Shown piece by piece: positions 35,711 through 44,546 of a DNA stretch of 53,431 nt. Numbering within the stretch: the stretch's first letter is position 1; each line of letters begins with the position of its first letter. The DNA comes from Betaproteobacteria bacterium SCGC AG-212-J23 (lineage in GTDB: Bacteria > Pseudomonadota > Gammaproteobacteria > Burkholderiales > SG8-39): the NCBI GenBank assembly GCA_001644455.1, contig LSTF01000102.1, positions 1 to 53,431 on the forward strand, in the 5' to 3' direction. The position numbers were made by a program, and so were the translations under genes. The notes beneath the pieces were generated by a model. That model ran no database searches. It was not told the origin of the DNA and saw only the letters and a list, made by a program, of their open reading frames with translations.

Positions 35711-36285
35711 AGGACCTGGCGCTTTTCCCGCTCGGCACGGTGCTCTTCCCCGGTGGGCGCCTACCGCTGCGCATCTTCGAGCAGCGCTACCTCGGCATGG
35801 CCAAGGTCTGCCTGAAGGACAACGTGACTTTCGGCGTCTGCCTGATCCGCGAAGGCCGCGAGGTCGGCGAGCCCGCGGTTCCCGTCGAAGTCGGCACCTT
35901 GGCCCGCATCGCCGAGTGGGACATGCCGCAGCTCGGGGTGCTGCAAGTCGTGGCGCGCGGCGAAGGCCGCTTCCGCATCCTCGAGCGCCGCGTGCAGCCC
36001 GACGGTCTCGCGCGCGGCCGCGTCGAAGCGATCGCCGACGATCGGGATGGCCCGGTACCCGCCGGCGCCGCGCGCTGCGTGCGACTCCTCGAGCGCGTCA
36101 TCCAGGAGACGCCCGACGCCATCGCCGCGCCGCACCGCCTCGATTCCGCGAGCTGGGTCGGCATGCGCCTCGCCGAGCTGCTGCCGCTGGCGCCGGAAAG
36201 CAAGCAGGAACTTCTCGAGATGACCGACGCTGCCGCGCGCCTCGATCGCCTGAGCGGACTTTTGTCACGCCCGCAGGGCGTTTGA
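35707..36285 (+). CDS. LON substrate-binding (N-terminal) domain protein
   Basis: This stand-alone LON N-terminal domain of about 192 residues is of the COG2802 kind and has no ATPase or protease part. The opening LALFPLGTVLFPGGRLPLRI, then FEQRYLGMAK, is the family signature. No ATG, GTG or TTG occurs before that conserved strand. ATA at 35707 overlaps the rapZ stop as ATAG, and CTG at 35716 is the other choice; I place the start at 35707. It may recognise misfolded peptides, but no function is established for the family. Confidence 0.8.
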   Translation: MEDLALFPLGTVLFPGGRLPLRIFEQRYLGMAKVCLKDNVTFGVCLIREGREVGEPAVPVEVGTLARIAEWDMPQLGVLQVVARGEGRFRILERRVQPDGLARGRVEAIADDRDGPVPAGAARCVRLLERVIQETPDAIAAPHRLDSASWVGMRLAELLPLAPESKQELLEMTDAAARLDRLSGLLSRPQGV

Positions 36286-36310
36286 AACACGGAAAAACAA
36301 CAATCCGTCT

Positions 36311-36338
36311 TTGACGGCGCAGGTTTCTTCTCTATACT
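36311..36338 (+). promoter_or_regulatory. sigma-70 promoter
   Basis: TTGACG (five of six) at 36311-36316 and TATACT (five of six) at 36333-36338 are separated by 16 bases. This is the best sigma-70 promoter in the window. It lies 30 bases before the ATG of the SpoIIAA-like gene at 36368. A weak inverted repeat ACGGA/TCCGT just upstream (36289-36308) may end the previous transcript. Confidence 0.7.
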
Positions 36339-36367
36339 GCGCGGCCATTTCGTTGAAGCTTCAAGCA

Positions 36368-36766
36368 ATGACCCTGCACGTCGATCTCGAGCCCCGCAAA
36401 CACTACCTCCGTGCCACCGTTTCGGGCGATTACAGCCTGCGCGCCGCGCAGGACGCCTATGACCATGCCGTCAAGACCGCGGTCGCAGTCGGCCACACCC
36501 GCGTGCTGATCGACGCGAGCGGCGTCACCGGCGCGCCGACGCAGGACGAGCGCTTCATGCTCGGTCTGTTCGTCGCCGCCGAGCAGCGGATCCTCGCATC
36601 GAAGACGCCGCCGCACGACGTGCAGGTCGCCGTCTACGGCCGCCGGCCGCTGATCGATCCGGAGCGCTTCGGGGAGACCGTCGCCGTGAACCGCGGCGCG
36701 AAAGTGAAAGTCAGCGAGCGTCTCGAAGAGGCGCTCTCGTGGCTGGGCGTCAGCGCAAGCTGCTGA
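36368..36766 (+). CDS. SpoIIAA/STAS-like protein of unknown function
   Basis: The 132-residue cytoplasmic protein looks like a SpoIIAA-like (STAS-fold) domain: alternating strands and helices with TRVLIDASGVTGAPTQDERF in the middle. It has no membrane helix or signal. It stands alone behind its own sigma-70 promoter and its last 17 bases overlap the end of convergent mutY. Such proteins are common and mostly uncharacterised. Confidence 0.7.
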   Translation: MTLHVDLEPRKHYLRATVSGDYSLRAAQDAYDHAVKTAVAVGHTRVLIDASGVTGAPTQDERFMLGLFVAAEQRILASKTPPHDVQVAVYGRRPLIDPERFGETVAVNRGAKVKVSERLEEALSWLGVSASC

Positions 36767-37679
36767 TCAGGCGCCGCACCGGCGTCGGCACCGCGGCCGA
36801 CGCGACGTCGGCGAGGCGCATCCAGCGCTGCGCAGGTCCCGCCGGAATCCGCTTCCGTACTTCACGCAGCACGGGCTGAATCTTCAGCCGGAAGTGCGTA
36901 AAGCCGTGCTCGATCGGCGGCAACTTGCGGCCGCCGGGTTTCGCCGCTTCCGGAAAACACCACAAACCGCCCCAGATGCCGCTCGATGGACGACGCTCGA
37001 GCAGGATTTGGTCATTTCTTTTCAAGATCGACCAGGTCGCGTGCCGTAGTGGCAGCACCTTCCTGACCCGCGGCGCAGGCAATTCGGCGACCCGATCCTT
37101 GCGGCGCGCGACGCAGCCGCGCTGTACGGGGCAGCGCGCACAATCGGGACGACGCGTGCAAACGGTGGCGCCGAGATCCATCAGCGCCTGCGTGTAGACC
37201 GCCACGTCCTTCTGCGGCAGCTCCCGCTCGGCGAGGTCCCAGTCCGGATCCGGAACGCCGAAGACCCGCGCCAGCACGCGCTTCGCGTTGCCGTCCATGA
37301 TCGCCGCGCGCTCGCCGAACGCGAACACCGCGATCGCCGCGGCGGTCGAGCGGCCGACACCCGGCAGTTTCGCGATGTCCTTGGGAAAACCATTCCTGGC
37401 AATCTCCTTCGCCGCCGCGTGCAGGTTGCGTCCTCTCGCGTAGTACCCCAGGCCGCTCCATAGCTGCAGGACTTCTTCCTGGGAAGCCGACGCCAGAAAT
37501 TCGACCGAGGGGTACTTCTTCAAAAACCTTTCGTAGTAGGGAATGACGGTCGCGACCTGCGTCTGCTGCAGCATCACCTCCGAGAGCCAGATGCGGTACG
37601 GGTCGCGAGTCCCTTGCCATGGCAGGTCGTGGCGCCCCTGCCGCCGCTGCCACGCCACGAGCTTTTCCGCGAAGGACAT
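36750..37679 (-). CDS. mutY: A/G-specific adenine glycosylase
   Basis: MutY removes adenine mispaired with 8-oxoguanine. The 309-residue protein has Glu34 in WLSEVMLQQTQV, the helix-hairpin-helix LPGVGRSTAAAI, catalytic Asp129 in MDGNAKRVLAR and a C-terminal NUDIX-like 8-oxoG reader (RRPSSGIWGGLWCFPE). The iron-sulfur cysteines are 174, 180, 183 and 189. The first gap is five residues instead of the usual six. The protein is also somewhat shorter than E. coli MutY (350). ATG start; divergent from the peptide-transport operon with a 20-base gap. Confidence 0.93.
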   Translation of the reverse strand: MSFAEKLVAWQRRQGRHDLPWQGTRDPYRIWLSEVMLQQTQVATVIPYYERFLKKYPSVEFLASASQEEVLQLWSGLGYYARGRNLHAAAKEIARNGFPKDIAKLPGVGRSTAAAIAVFAFGERAAIMDGNAKRVLARVFGVPDPDWDLAERELPQKDVAVYTQALMDLGATVCTRRPDCARCPVQRGCVARRKDRVAELPAPRVRKVLPLRHATWSILKRNDQILLERRPSSGIWGGLWCFPEAAKPGGRKLPPIEHGFTHFRLKIQPVLREVRKRIPAGPAQRWMRLADVASAAVPTPVRRLISSLR

Positions 37680-37699
37680 GCGCTACCATTCTCGCAGAC

Positions 37700-38671
37700 A
37701 TGCTCGCCTTCCTTCTGCGCCGCGTCGGCCAGGCGATCCTCGTCATGCTGACCGTCGGGCTGATCGCGTTTTCGCTGTTCCGCTTCGTCGGCGATCCGGT
37801 GGTGTACATGGGCGGGCAGGACGCGACCGAGGCGCAGCGCGAGCTGTGGCGGCGCGAGCTCGGTCTCGACCGGCCGTTCTTCGTGCAGTACTGGAGCTTC
37901 GTGAAGAACGCGGCGCACGGCGAATTCGGCTTGAGCCTGCGCCAGGTGCAGCCGGTCTCCCGGCTGATCGCCGACCGGCTGCCGGCGACGCTCGAGCTCT
38001 CCTTCGTGGCGGCGCTGCTCGCTGTCCTCGCCGGCATTCCCATGGGCATCTACACGGCGCTGCGGCCGCGCTCGTGGCTCTCCCACGCGCTGCTCGCCGG
38101 CTCGCTCGCCGGCGTGTCGCTGCCGACGTTCCTCATCGGCATCCTGCTGATCCTCGTCTTCTCGGTGACGCTCGGCTGGCTGCCGTCCTTCGGCCGCGGC
38201 GACGTCGTCCAGCTCGGCGGGTGGAGCACCGGCTTTCTCACCGCGTCGGGGCTGAAGTCGCTGATCCTGCCGGCGATCACGCTCGGGCTTTTCCAGATGA
38301 CGCTGATCCAGCGCCTGGTGCGCTCGGAAATGCTGGAAGTGCTGCGCACCGACTACATCCGCTTCGCCCGCGCGCGCGGCCTCACCGACCGGGCGGTGCA
38401 TTTCCGCCACGCGCTGAAGAACACGCTCGTGCCGGTGATCACCATCACCGGGCTGCAGCTCGGCGCGATCATCGCCTTCGCCATCATCACCGAGACTGTC
38501 TTCCAGTGGCCGGGCATGGGCCTGCTCTTCATCCAGTCGGTGAACTTCGCCGACGTGCCGGTCATGGCCGCCTATCTCTGCCTGGTGGCGGCGTTCTTCG
38601 TCCTGATCAACCTGGTGGTCGACCTGCTTTACTATGCGGTGGACCCCCGGCTCCGCATCGAGACCCAATGA
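37700..38671 (+). CDS. peptide ABC transporter permease, DppB type
   Basis: The 323-residue inner-membrane protein begins with the DppB-type helix MLAFLLRRVGQAILVMLTVG. It carries the EAA loop (EVLRTDYIRFARARGL) and about six helices. It heads a six-gene importer operon: permease, M20 hydrolase, binding protein, second permease and two ATPases. The end overlaps the hydrolase ATG by four bases. Substrate is probably peptides or modified peptides. A nickel system is less likely because a hydrolase is embedded. Confidence 0.92.
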   Translation: MLAFLLRRVGQAILVMLTVGLIAFSLFRFVGDPVVYMGGQDATEAQRELWRRELGLDRPFFVQYWSFVKNAAHGEFGLSLRQVQPVSRLIADRLPATLELSFVAALLAVLAGIPMGIYTALRPRSWLSHALLAGSLAGVSLPTFLIGILLILVFSVTLGWLPSFGRGDVVQLGGWSTGFLTASGLKSLILPAITLGLFQMTLIQRLVRSEMLEVLRTDYIRFARARGLTDRAVHFRHALKNTLVPVITITGLQLGAIIAFAIITETVFQWPGMGLLFIQSVNFADVPVMAAYLCLVAAFFVLINLVVDLLYYAVDPRLRIETQ

Positions 38672-39861
38672 AAACCCCGCTGACGAACCCTGTCGACCGC
38701 ATCCGCAGCTATCACGCCGAACTGACCGGCGTGCGGCACGATCTGCATGCGCACCCCGAACTCGCCTTTGAGGAAAGCCGCACCTCGGCGTTGGTGGCCG
38801 AATCGCTGAAGAAGTGGGGAATTGAAACGCATACCGGTCTCGCCAAGACCGGCGTGGTCGGCGTGATCAAGGGCCGGACCGCTTCGCCGCGCAGCATCGG
38901 CCTGCGCGCCGACATGGACTGCCTGCCGATGCACGAGACCAACAACTTCGCGCACAAGTCCACGAATCCCGGCCGCATGCACGCCTGCGGCCACGACGGC
39001 CACACGACCATGCTCCTGGGCGCGGCACGCTACCTGGCCGAGACCCGCGACTTCGCCGGCACCGCCTACCTCGTCTTCCAGCCGGCCGAGGAAGGCGGCG
39101 GCGGCGGGCAGGTGATGGTGAAGGAAGGCCTGTTCCGCAAGTTCCCCGCGGATGCGGTGTACGCGCTGCACAACTATCCCGGCCTGCCGGCCGGCAAGAT
39201 GGCCGTGCGCCCCGGCCCGGTGATGGCCGCCACCGACGAGATCAAGATTTCGATCAGGGGCACCGGCGGGCACGGCGCATTTCCCCATCTCTCGGTCGAC
39301 CCGGTCGTCGCCGCGGCCCATGTCATCACGGCGCTGCAGACCATCGCCAGCCGCAACGTCGAGCCGGTGGATGCCGTGGTCGTGAGCATCTGCTCGCTCG
39401 CGACGAGCCAGATCGGCGCGTTCAACGTCATTCCAAACGCCGTCGACCTGGTCGGCACGGTGCGCACGTTCCGGCCGCCGACGCGCGACCTCGCCGAGCG
39501 CCGCGTGCACGAGATCGTCACGAAGGTGGCGGACGCCCTCGGTGCAACCGCGAGTGTGGAATACACGCGCGGCTACCCGGCGACCGTCAACAGCGCGGCG
39601 GAGTCCGCTTTCGCCGCTCGCGTGGGCGAGCGCGTCCTTGGCGCCGGCAACGTGATCACCGATTTCGATCCTGTCATGGGCGGAGAGGACTTCTCCTTCA
39701 TGCTGCAGGAGAAGCCCGGCGCCTACGTCTTTCTCGGCCAGGGCGGCGGGCCGAGCAGCTGCTTCCTGCACAATCCGGGCTACGATTTCAACGATGCCGT
39801 GATTCCGCTCGGAGCGGGCTATCTCGCTGCGCTGGTGGAAGAAGCTCTACCTCTGAAATAG
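38668..39861 (+). CDS. M20 family metallo-amidohydrolase (hippurate hydrolase-like)
   Basis: The 397-residue cytoplasmic enzyme has the M20D signature HACGHDGHTTMLLGAARYLA (Cys107 and His109 as metal or catalytic residues), RADMDCLPMHE and QPAEEGGGGG with the catalytic glutamates near 141-142. The lid domain (about 190-300) holds GTGGHGAFPHLSVDP, and DPVMGGEDFSFM carries a late metal ligand. Family members cleave N-acyl amino acids such as hippurate. Being inside the importer operon, it probably trims imported N-acylated peptides; that is inference. Confidence 0.92.
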   Translation: MKTPLTNPVDRIRSYHAELTGVRHDLHAHPELAFEESRTSALVAESLKKWGIETHTGLAKTGVVGVIKGRTASPRSIGLRADMDCLPMHETNNFAHKSTNPGRMHACGHDGHTTMLLGAARYLAETRDFAGTAYLVFQPAEEGGGGGQVMVKEGLFRKFPADAVYALHNYPGLPAGKMAVRPGPVMAATDEIKISIRGTGGHGAFPHLSVDPVVAAAHVITALQTIASRNVEPVDAVVVSICSLATSQIGAFNVIPNAVDLVGTVRTFRPPTRDLAERRVHEIVTKVADALGATASVEYTRGYPATVNSAAESAFAARVGERVLGAGNVITDFDPVMGGEDFSFMLQEKPGAYVFLGQGGGPSSCFLHNPGYDFNDAVIPLGAGYLAALVEEALPLK

Positions 39862-39871
39862 GGAGACTTTC

Positions 39872-41431
39872 GTGAAAAGAATATTCATCCTCCTTGCCCT
39901 GCTTCTCGCGCTCCCCGCGCAAGGCACGACGTTGCGGTGGGCGGCGCAGAACGACATCCTCACCTTCGATCCGCATTCGCAGAACCACACCACCACGATC
40001 ACGCTGGTGATGCACGTCTACGAATCGCTGACGCGCTACGGCAAGAAGTACGACATCGAGCCTTCGCTCGCCACCGACTGGAAGCAGATCTCGCCGACGC
40101 AGTGGCGCTTCAACCTGCGCAAGAACGTCAAGTTCCACGACGGCACGCCGTTCACCGCCGACGACGTGATCTTCTCCTACGGCCGCATCAAGCAGCCGCA
40201 GGGCACGATGCAGATCTACGTCGACGGCGTGAAGGAAGTGCGCAGGATCGACGACCACACGGTCGACTTCATCCTCGCCGGCCCGGACCCGGTGCTGCTG
40301 CGCAAGCTCACCGACTTCCGCATCATGAGCAAGGTCTGGTCGGAGAAGAATCGCGCGCAGAACGTGCAGGATGCGAAGGCGAAGGAAGAGAGCTACGCGT
40401 CGCGCAACGCCAACGGCACCGGCGCCTACATCCTCAAGGGTTGGGAGCCGGACAAGCGCCTGGTGCTGGCGGCGAACCCGGCCTGGTGGGACAAGCGCGA
40501 GGGCAACGTCACCGACGTCGTCTACACACCGATCAAGGCCGACGCGACGCGCGTCTCGGCGCTGCTCGCCGGCGACGTCGACCTCGTCACCGACCTCCCG
40601 ACCCAGGACGTGGCGCGCCTGAAGCAGAATGCCGCGCTCAAGGTGCTCGAGGGCCACGAGGTGCGCACCATCTTCATCGGCCTCGACCAGTTCAACAACG
40701 AGCTGCAGTACTCGGACGTCAAGGGCAAGAACCCGTTCAAGGATGTCCGGGTGCGCCGCGCGCTCAACCTGGCGGTCGACCGCGAGGCGATCAAGCGCGT
40801 CACGATGCGCGGCCTGTCGATCCCGGCGGCGATCATGGTGGCGCCGGGCGTGCACGGTCATACCGCCGAGCTCGACAAGGTGTCCGGCGCCGACCCCGTC
40901 GCGGCGAGGAAACTGCTTGCCGAGGCCGGCTATCCGAACGGCTTCGAGTTCACCCTCGACTGCCCGAACAACCGCTACGTCAACGACGAGGAAATCTGCC
41001 AGGCGCTGGTCGGCATGTGGGCCAAGGCCGGCGTGCGAGCGAAGCTGAACGCGATCCCCTTCGCGACCCACATCCCGAAGATCCTGAAGCACGACACCAG
41101 TGCGTACATGCTCGGCTGGGGCGTGGCGACCTTCGACTCGCTCTACACGCTGCAGTCACTGGTGCGCACCCAGACCACCGGCGCCGACGGCAGCTTCAAC
41201 TGCGGCCGCGTCAGCGACGCGAAGCTCGACGCGCTGATCGACGCGATGAAGACCGAGCTCGACGTGAAGAAGCGCGACGCGATGATCCGCGAAGCCCTGG
41301 TGCGCGTGCGAGACGAGGCCTTCTACGTGCCGCTGCACCACCAGCTCCGCCCCTGGGCAATGAAGAAGAACGTCACCACCCTGCATCGCGCGGACGACCG
41401 TCCAGAGGCGCGGTTTGCGCGGGTGGACTAG
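39872..41431 (+). CDS. peptide ABC transporter substrate-binding protein
   Basis: The 519-residue periplasmic binding protein is of the DppA/OppA class (cluster C). It has a signal peptide of about 20 residues (IFILLALLLALPAQG) without a lipobox cysteine. The mature part contains ILTFDPHSQNHTTT, FNLRKNVKFHDGTPFTADDV and NLAVDREAIKRVTM. GTG start, ten bases after the hydrolase gene. Its end overlaps the second permease by 17 bases. Confidence 0.93.
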   Translation: MKRIFILLALLLALPAQGTTLRWAAQNDILTFDPHSQNHTTTITLVMHVYESLTRYGKKYDIEPSLATDWKQISPTQWRFNLRKNVKFHDGTPFTADDVIFSYGRIKQPQGTMQIYVDGVKEVRRIDDHTVDFILAGPDPVLLRKLTDFRIMSKVWSEKNRAQNVQDAKAKEESYASRNANGTGAYILKGWEPDKRLVLAANPAWWDKREGNVTDVVYTPIKADATRVSALLAGDVDLVTDLPTQDVARLKQNAALKVLEGHEVRTIFIGLDQFNNELQYSDVKGKNPFKDVRVRRALNLAVDREAIKRVTMRGLSIPAAIMVAPGVHGHTAELDKVSGADPVAARKLLAEAGYPNGFEFTLDCPNNRYVNDEEICQALVGMWAKAGVRAKLNAIPFATHIPKILKHDTSAYMLGWGVATFDSLYTLQSLVRTQTTGADGSFNCGRVSDAKLDALIDAMKTELDVKKRDAMIREALVRVRDEAFYVPLHHQLRPWAMKKNVTTLHRADDRPEARFARVD

Positions 41432-42314
41432 GAGGGTCTGGCAGCACGATCTCGCCTGGAGCCTGCGGCAATCACCCCTCACGGTGGTCGCCGCAACGCT
41501 CACGCTCCTGTGCATTGCCGGCGCGCTGTTTGCCCCCTGGATCGCGCCGCAGAATCCGTTTGACCCGGCTTCGCTGAATCTCAACGAGGCGTTCCATCGC
41601 CCCGGTTCGCCCGGCTACCCGCTCGGCAGCGATGACCAGGGCCGCGATCTCTTCTCCACCATCCTCTACGGCGCGCGCATCTCGCTCGGCGTCGGCCTCG
41701 CCTCGGTGCTTTTCGCGCTGCTGCTCGGCGTATCGCTCGGCCTCGTCTCGGGCTATGCCGGCGGGCGGATCGATGCCTTCATCATGCGCGTCGCCGACGT
41801 GCAGCTCTCCTTCCCGGCGATCCTGATCGCGCTGCTGGTCGACGGCGTGGCGCGGGTCTCGCTGCCCGGGGTAGTGCAGGGCTCGATCGCCATCCCCGTG
41901 CTCATTCTGTCCATCGGCGTCTCCGGGTGGGTGCAGTACGCGCGCACGGTGCGCGGCCTGACGCTGGTCGAGCGCGAGAAGGAGTACGTGCAGGCGGCGC
42001 GCGTCATCGGCCGGCGGCCGCTCGCCATCATGGTCGCGCACGTCCTGCCGAACGTCCTGGGGCCGGTCCTGGTGATCGCCACCATCCACATCGCGACCGC
42101 GATCATCACCGAGGCGACGCTTTCCTTCCTCGGCGTCGGCGTGCCGCCGACCGAGCCTTCGCTCGGCACGCTGATCCGCGTCGGCAACGATTTCCTGTTC
42201 TCCGGGGAGTGGTGGATCGCGCTCTTTCCCGGCTGCGCGCTGGTGATCCTGGTGCTCTCGATCAACCTGCTCGGCGACTGGCTGCGCGACGCGCTCAACC
42301 CGAAGCTGCGATGA
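41415..42314 (+). CDS. peptide ABC transporter permease, DppC type
   Basis: The 299-residue permease has six helices, the DppC start region (RQSPLTVVAATLTLLCIAGA) and family phrases LGSDDQGRDLFSTILYGARI and TEATLSFLGVGVPPTEPSLG. The start is uncertain: TTG at 41415 overlaps the binding-protein gene, and an AGGAGG just inside the frame at 41430-41435 has no start codon at good distance. CTG 41461 would be the next option but trims the N-terminal cytoplasmic tail. Confidence 0.92.
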   Translation: MRGWTRRVWQHDLAWSLRQSPLTVVAATLTLLCIAGALFAPWIAPQNPFDPASLNLNEAFHRPGSPGYPLGSDDQGRDLFSTILYGARISLGVGLASVLFALLLGVSLGLVSGYAGGRIDAFIMRVADVQLSFPAILIALLVDGVARVSLPGVVQGSIAIPVLILSIGVSGWVQYARTVRGLTLVEREKEYVQAARVIGRRPLAIMVAHVLPNVLGPVLVIATIHIATAIITEATLSFLGVGVPPTEPSLGTLIRVGNDFLFSGEWWIALFPGCALVILVLSINLLGDWLRDALNPKLR

Positions 42315-42324
42315 CGCTCGAACC

Positions 42325-43284
42325 ATGACATTGGAAGTCAAGGGCTTGAAGGTCGAGTTCCCGTCGCGCCGCGGCACGCTGACTGCCCTCGACGATGTGT
42401 CGTTCTCGATCCAGCGCGGCGAGGTTCTCGGCGTGGTCGGCGAGTCGGGCGCCGGCAAGTCGCTGACCGGCCTCGCGATCATCGGCCTGCTCGAACCGCC
42501 CGGTCGCATCGCCGCGGGGGAGATCTGGCTCGAGGGCCGGCGCATCGACAATCTCCCGCCCGAAGAGATGCGGCGCGTGCGCGGCCGGCGCATCGGCGTC
42601 GTCTTCCAGGACCCGCTGACCTCGCTCAACCCCCTCTTCACCATCGGCCAGCAGCTCGAGGAGACGATCCTCACCCACCTGCCGCTCGGCCGCGCAGCGG
42701 CGCGCGATCGCGCCCTTTCACTGCTCAGCGAGGTCGGCATCCCGGCGCCGGAAGCACGCTACGACAGCTATCCCCACCAGTTCTCCGGGGGCATGCGCCA
42801 GCGCGTGGTGATCGCGCTCGCCATCGCCGCCGAGCCGGTGCTGCTCATCGCCGACGAGCCGACCACCGCGCTGGACGTCTCGATCCAGGCGCAGATCATC
42901 GAGCTCCTCAAGCGCCTCGCGCGCGAGCGCGGCACGGCGGTGATGCTGATCACCCACGACATGGGCGTGATCGCCGAAACCTCGCAGCGCGTCGCCGTGA
43001 TGTACGCCGGCCGCGTCGTCGAGATCGGACCGGTTCACGAAGTGATCCGTGCGCCGCTGCATCCCTACACCGCGGGGCTCATGGGCTCGATTCCAAAAAT
43101 AGGAATTGAGAAAAAAAGACTCGTTCAGATCGACGGCGCGATGCCCAGATTGAATGCCATCCCGCCGGGCTGCGCCTTCAATCCGCGCTGCCCGAAGCGC
43201 TTCGACCGCTGCCTCGCCGAGCGCCCCGACCCGCTCGCCGTCGGCGCGCGCGCCGCAGCCTGCTGGCTCCATGCCGCTCCTTAG
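42325..43284 (+). CDS. peptide ABC transporter ATP-binding protein, DppD type
   Basis: The 319-residue ATPase has Walker A GESGAGKS, signature [16 protein letters not shown], Walker [15 protein letters not shown] and the C-terminal oligopeptide-ABC domain with cysteines in [15 protein letters not shown]. Intact motifs indicate an active subunit. It pairs with the second ATPase that overlaps its end by 14 bases. ATG at 42325, ten bases after the permease stop. Confidence 0.94.
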   Translation: MTLEVKGLKVEFPSRRGTLTALDDVSFSIQRGEVLGVVGESGAGKSLTGLAIIGLLEPPGRIAAGEIWLEGRRIDNLPPEEMRRVRGRRIGVVFQDPLTSLNPLFTIGQQLEETILTHLPLGRAAARDRALSLLSEVGIPAPEARYDSYPHQFSGGMRQRVVIALAIAAEPVLLIADEPTTALDVSIQAQIIELLKRLARERGTAVMLITHDMGVIAETSQRVAVMYAGRVVEIGPVHEVIRAPLHPYTAGLMGSIPKIGIEKKRLVQIDGAMPRLNAIPPGCAFNPRCPKRFDRCLAERPDPLAVGARAAACWLHAAP

Positions 43285-44179
43285 CCTGCGCGGCGTGAGC
43301 CGCGACTTCGACGTGTCGCGGCCGTGGCTCGATCGCGCGCTCGAGCACGAGCCGCGGCGGTTCCTGCGCGCGGTCGACGGCGTCGACCTCGACGTGAACC
43401 CCGGCGAGACGCTGGCGCTCGTCGGTGAATCGGGCAGCGGCAAGTCGACGCTGGCACGCCTCATCGTCGGCCTGTACGCGCCGACGAGCGGCGCGGTGAG
43501 CTTCAGCGGCCGGCGGATGCAGATGATCTTCCAGGATCCCTACGCCAGCTTGAACCCGCGCTGGCGCGTGCGCGACATCATCGCCGAGCCGATGCGCGTC
43601 CTGCAGACGAAGAAAGAGGTCTCCGACCTGCTCCGCCAGGTGGGGCTCGCGCCCGAGGACGCCGAGCGCTATCCCCACGAATTCTCCGGCGGGCAGCGCC
43701 AGCGCGTCTCCATCGCGCGCGCGCTCGCCGGCGAGCCCGACCTCCTGGTCTGCGACGAGCCGACCTCCGCGCTCGACGTCTCGGTGCAGGCGCAGATCCT
43801 CAACCTGATGATCGACCTGCAGCGGCGCCTCGGCCTGACCTACGTCTTCATCTCGCACAACCTCGCGGTGGTTTCGCAGGTCGCCGACCGCGTCGGCGTC
43901 ATGTACCTCGGCCGGATCGTCGAGGTCGCGTCGGCGAAGGCGCTGTTCTCGCACCCGCGTCATCCCTACACGCGGATGCTGCTCGATGCTGTTCCCGACC
44001 TCGAGCTCTCCGGCCGCCCGCGCACGCCGGTCGCAGGCGAAGTGCCCAACCCGCTCGACCCGCCGCCGGGCTGCCCCTTCAATCCGCGTTGCCCGCACGC
44101 CAACGAGCGTTGCAGAACCGAGAAGCCGGCGTTCATCGACGGCGTCGCTTGCCATGCAGTCGCCGAAGGGCGTATTTAG
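43271..44179 (+). CDS. peptide ABC transporter ATP-binding protein, DppF type
   Basis: The 302-residue ATPase has Walker A GESGSGKS, signature [17 protein letters not shown], Walker [15 protein letters not shown] and the oligopeptide C-terminal cysteine cluster [18 protein letters not shown] at 43271 is used; the longer frame upstream is low-complexity Arg/Ser-rich and antisense-like. It is the last importer gene; the next start follows seven bases after its stop. Confidence 0.93.
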   Translation: MPLLSLRGVSRDFDVSRPWLDRALEHEPRRFLRAVDGVDLDVNPGETLALVGESGSGKSTLARLIVGLYAPTSGAVSFSGRRMQMIFQDPYASLNPRWRVRDIIAEPMRVLQTKKEVSDLLRQVGLAPEDAERYPHEFSGGQRQRVSIARALAGEPDLLVCDEPTSALDVSVQAQILNLMIDLQRRLGLTYVFISHNLAVVSQVADRVGVMYLGRIVEVASAKALFSHPRHPYTRMLLDAVPDLELSGRPRTPVAGEVPNPLDPPPGCPFNPRCPHANERCRTEKPAFIDGVACHAVAEGRI

Positions 44180-44186
44180 TCGACCC

Positions 44187-44546
44187 ATGGCCAAGTGGCG
44201 GAAGGTCGCACCGGAGGAAAAGCAGAAGCTCGCCGAGCGTCTGCGCGCGGCGCTGGCGGGACGAAGGGGCGTGACGGAGAAGAAGATGTTCGGTGGCATC
44301 TGCTTCCTGCTGCGCGACAACATGCTCTGCGGGACGGGCAGCGGCAATTTTCTTTTCCGCGTCGGCAAAGAGGCGCACGCGGCGGCGGTGAAGCGGCGCG
44401 GCGCGAAGGCGATGGTCCACAACGGCCGGCGGATGGAAGGCTTCATCTGGGTCGATCCAGCCGCCTGCGACGCGAGAAGCCTGAGATCGTGGCTCGGGCT
44501 GACGCTCCATTACGTCGGCACCCTGCCGCCGAAGAAGCAGCGCTAG
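44187..44546 (+). CDS. TfoX N-terminal domain protein
   Basis: This 119-residue protein consists of a TfoX/Sxy N-terminal domain only, with KKMFGGICFLLRDNMLCGTG near residues 33-52. It lacks the C-terminal helix-hairpin-helix half found in competence regulators, so a role in competence is not implied. It sits just after the importer ATPase and may share its transcript. Its stop overlaps the convergent outer-membrane gene by four bases. Confidence 0.85.
   Translation: MAKWRKVAPEEKQKLAERLRAALAGRRGVTEKKMFGGICFLLRDNMLCGTGSGNFLFRVGKEAHAAAVKRRGAKAMVHNGRRMEGFIWVDPAACDARSLRSWLGLTLHYVGTLPPKKQR

Noticed and set aside
36289-36315. A possible terminator (ACGGA ... TCCGT CTTT) after the LON-domain gene.
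   Set aside because: The stem is only five pairs with a ten-base loop and a broken T run, so it is too weak to list as a terminator.
44187-44546. A competence regulator (full TfoX/Sxy).
   Set aside because: Only the N-terminal domain is present; the C-terminal half is missing and the next gene is convergent.
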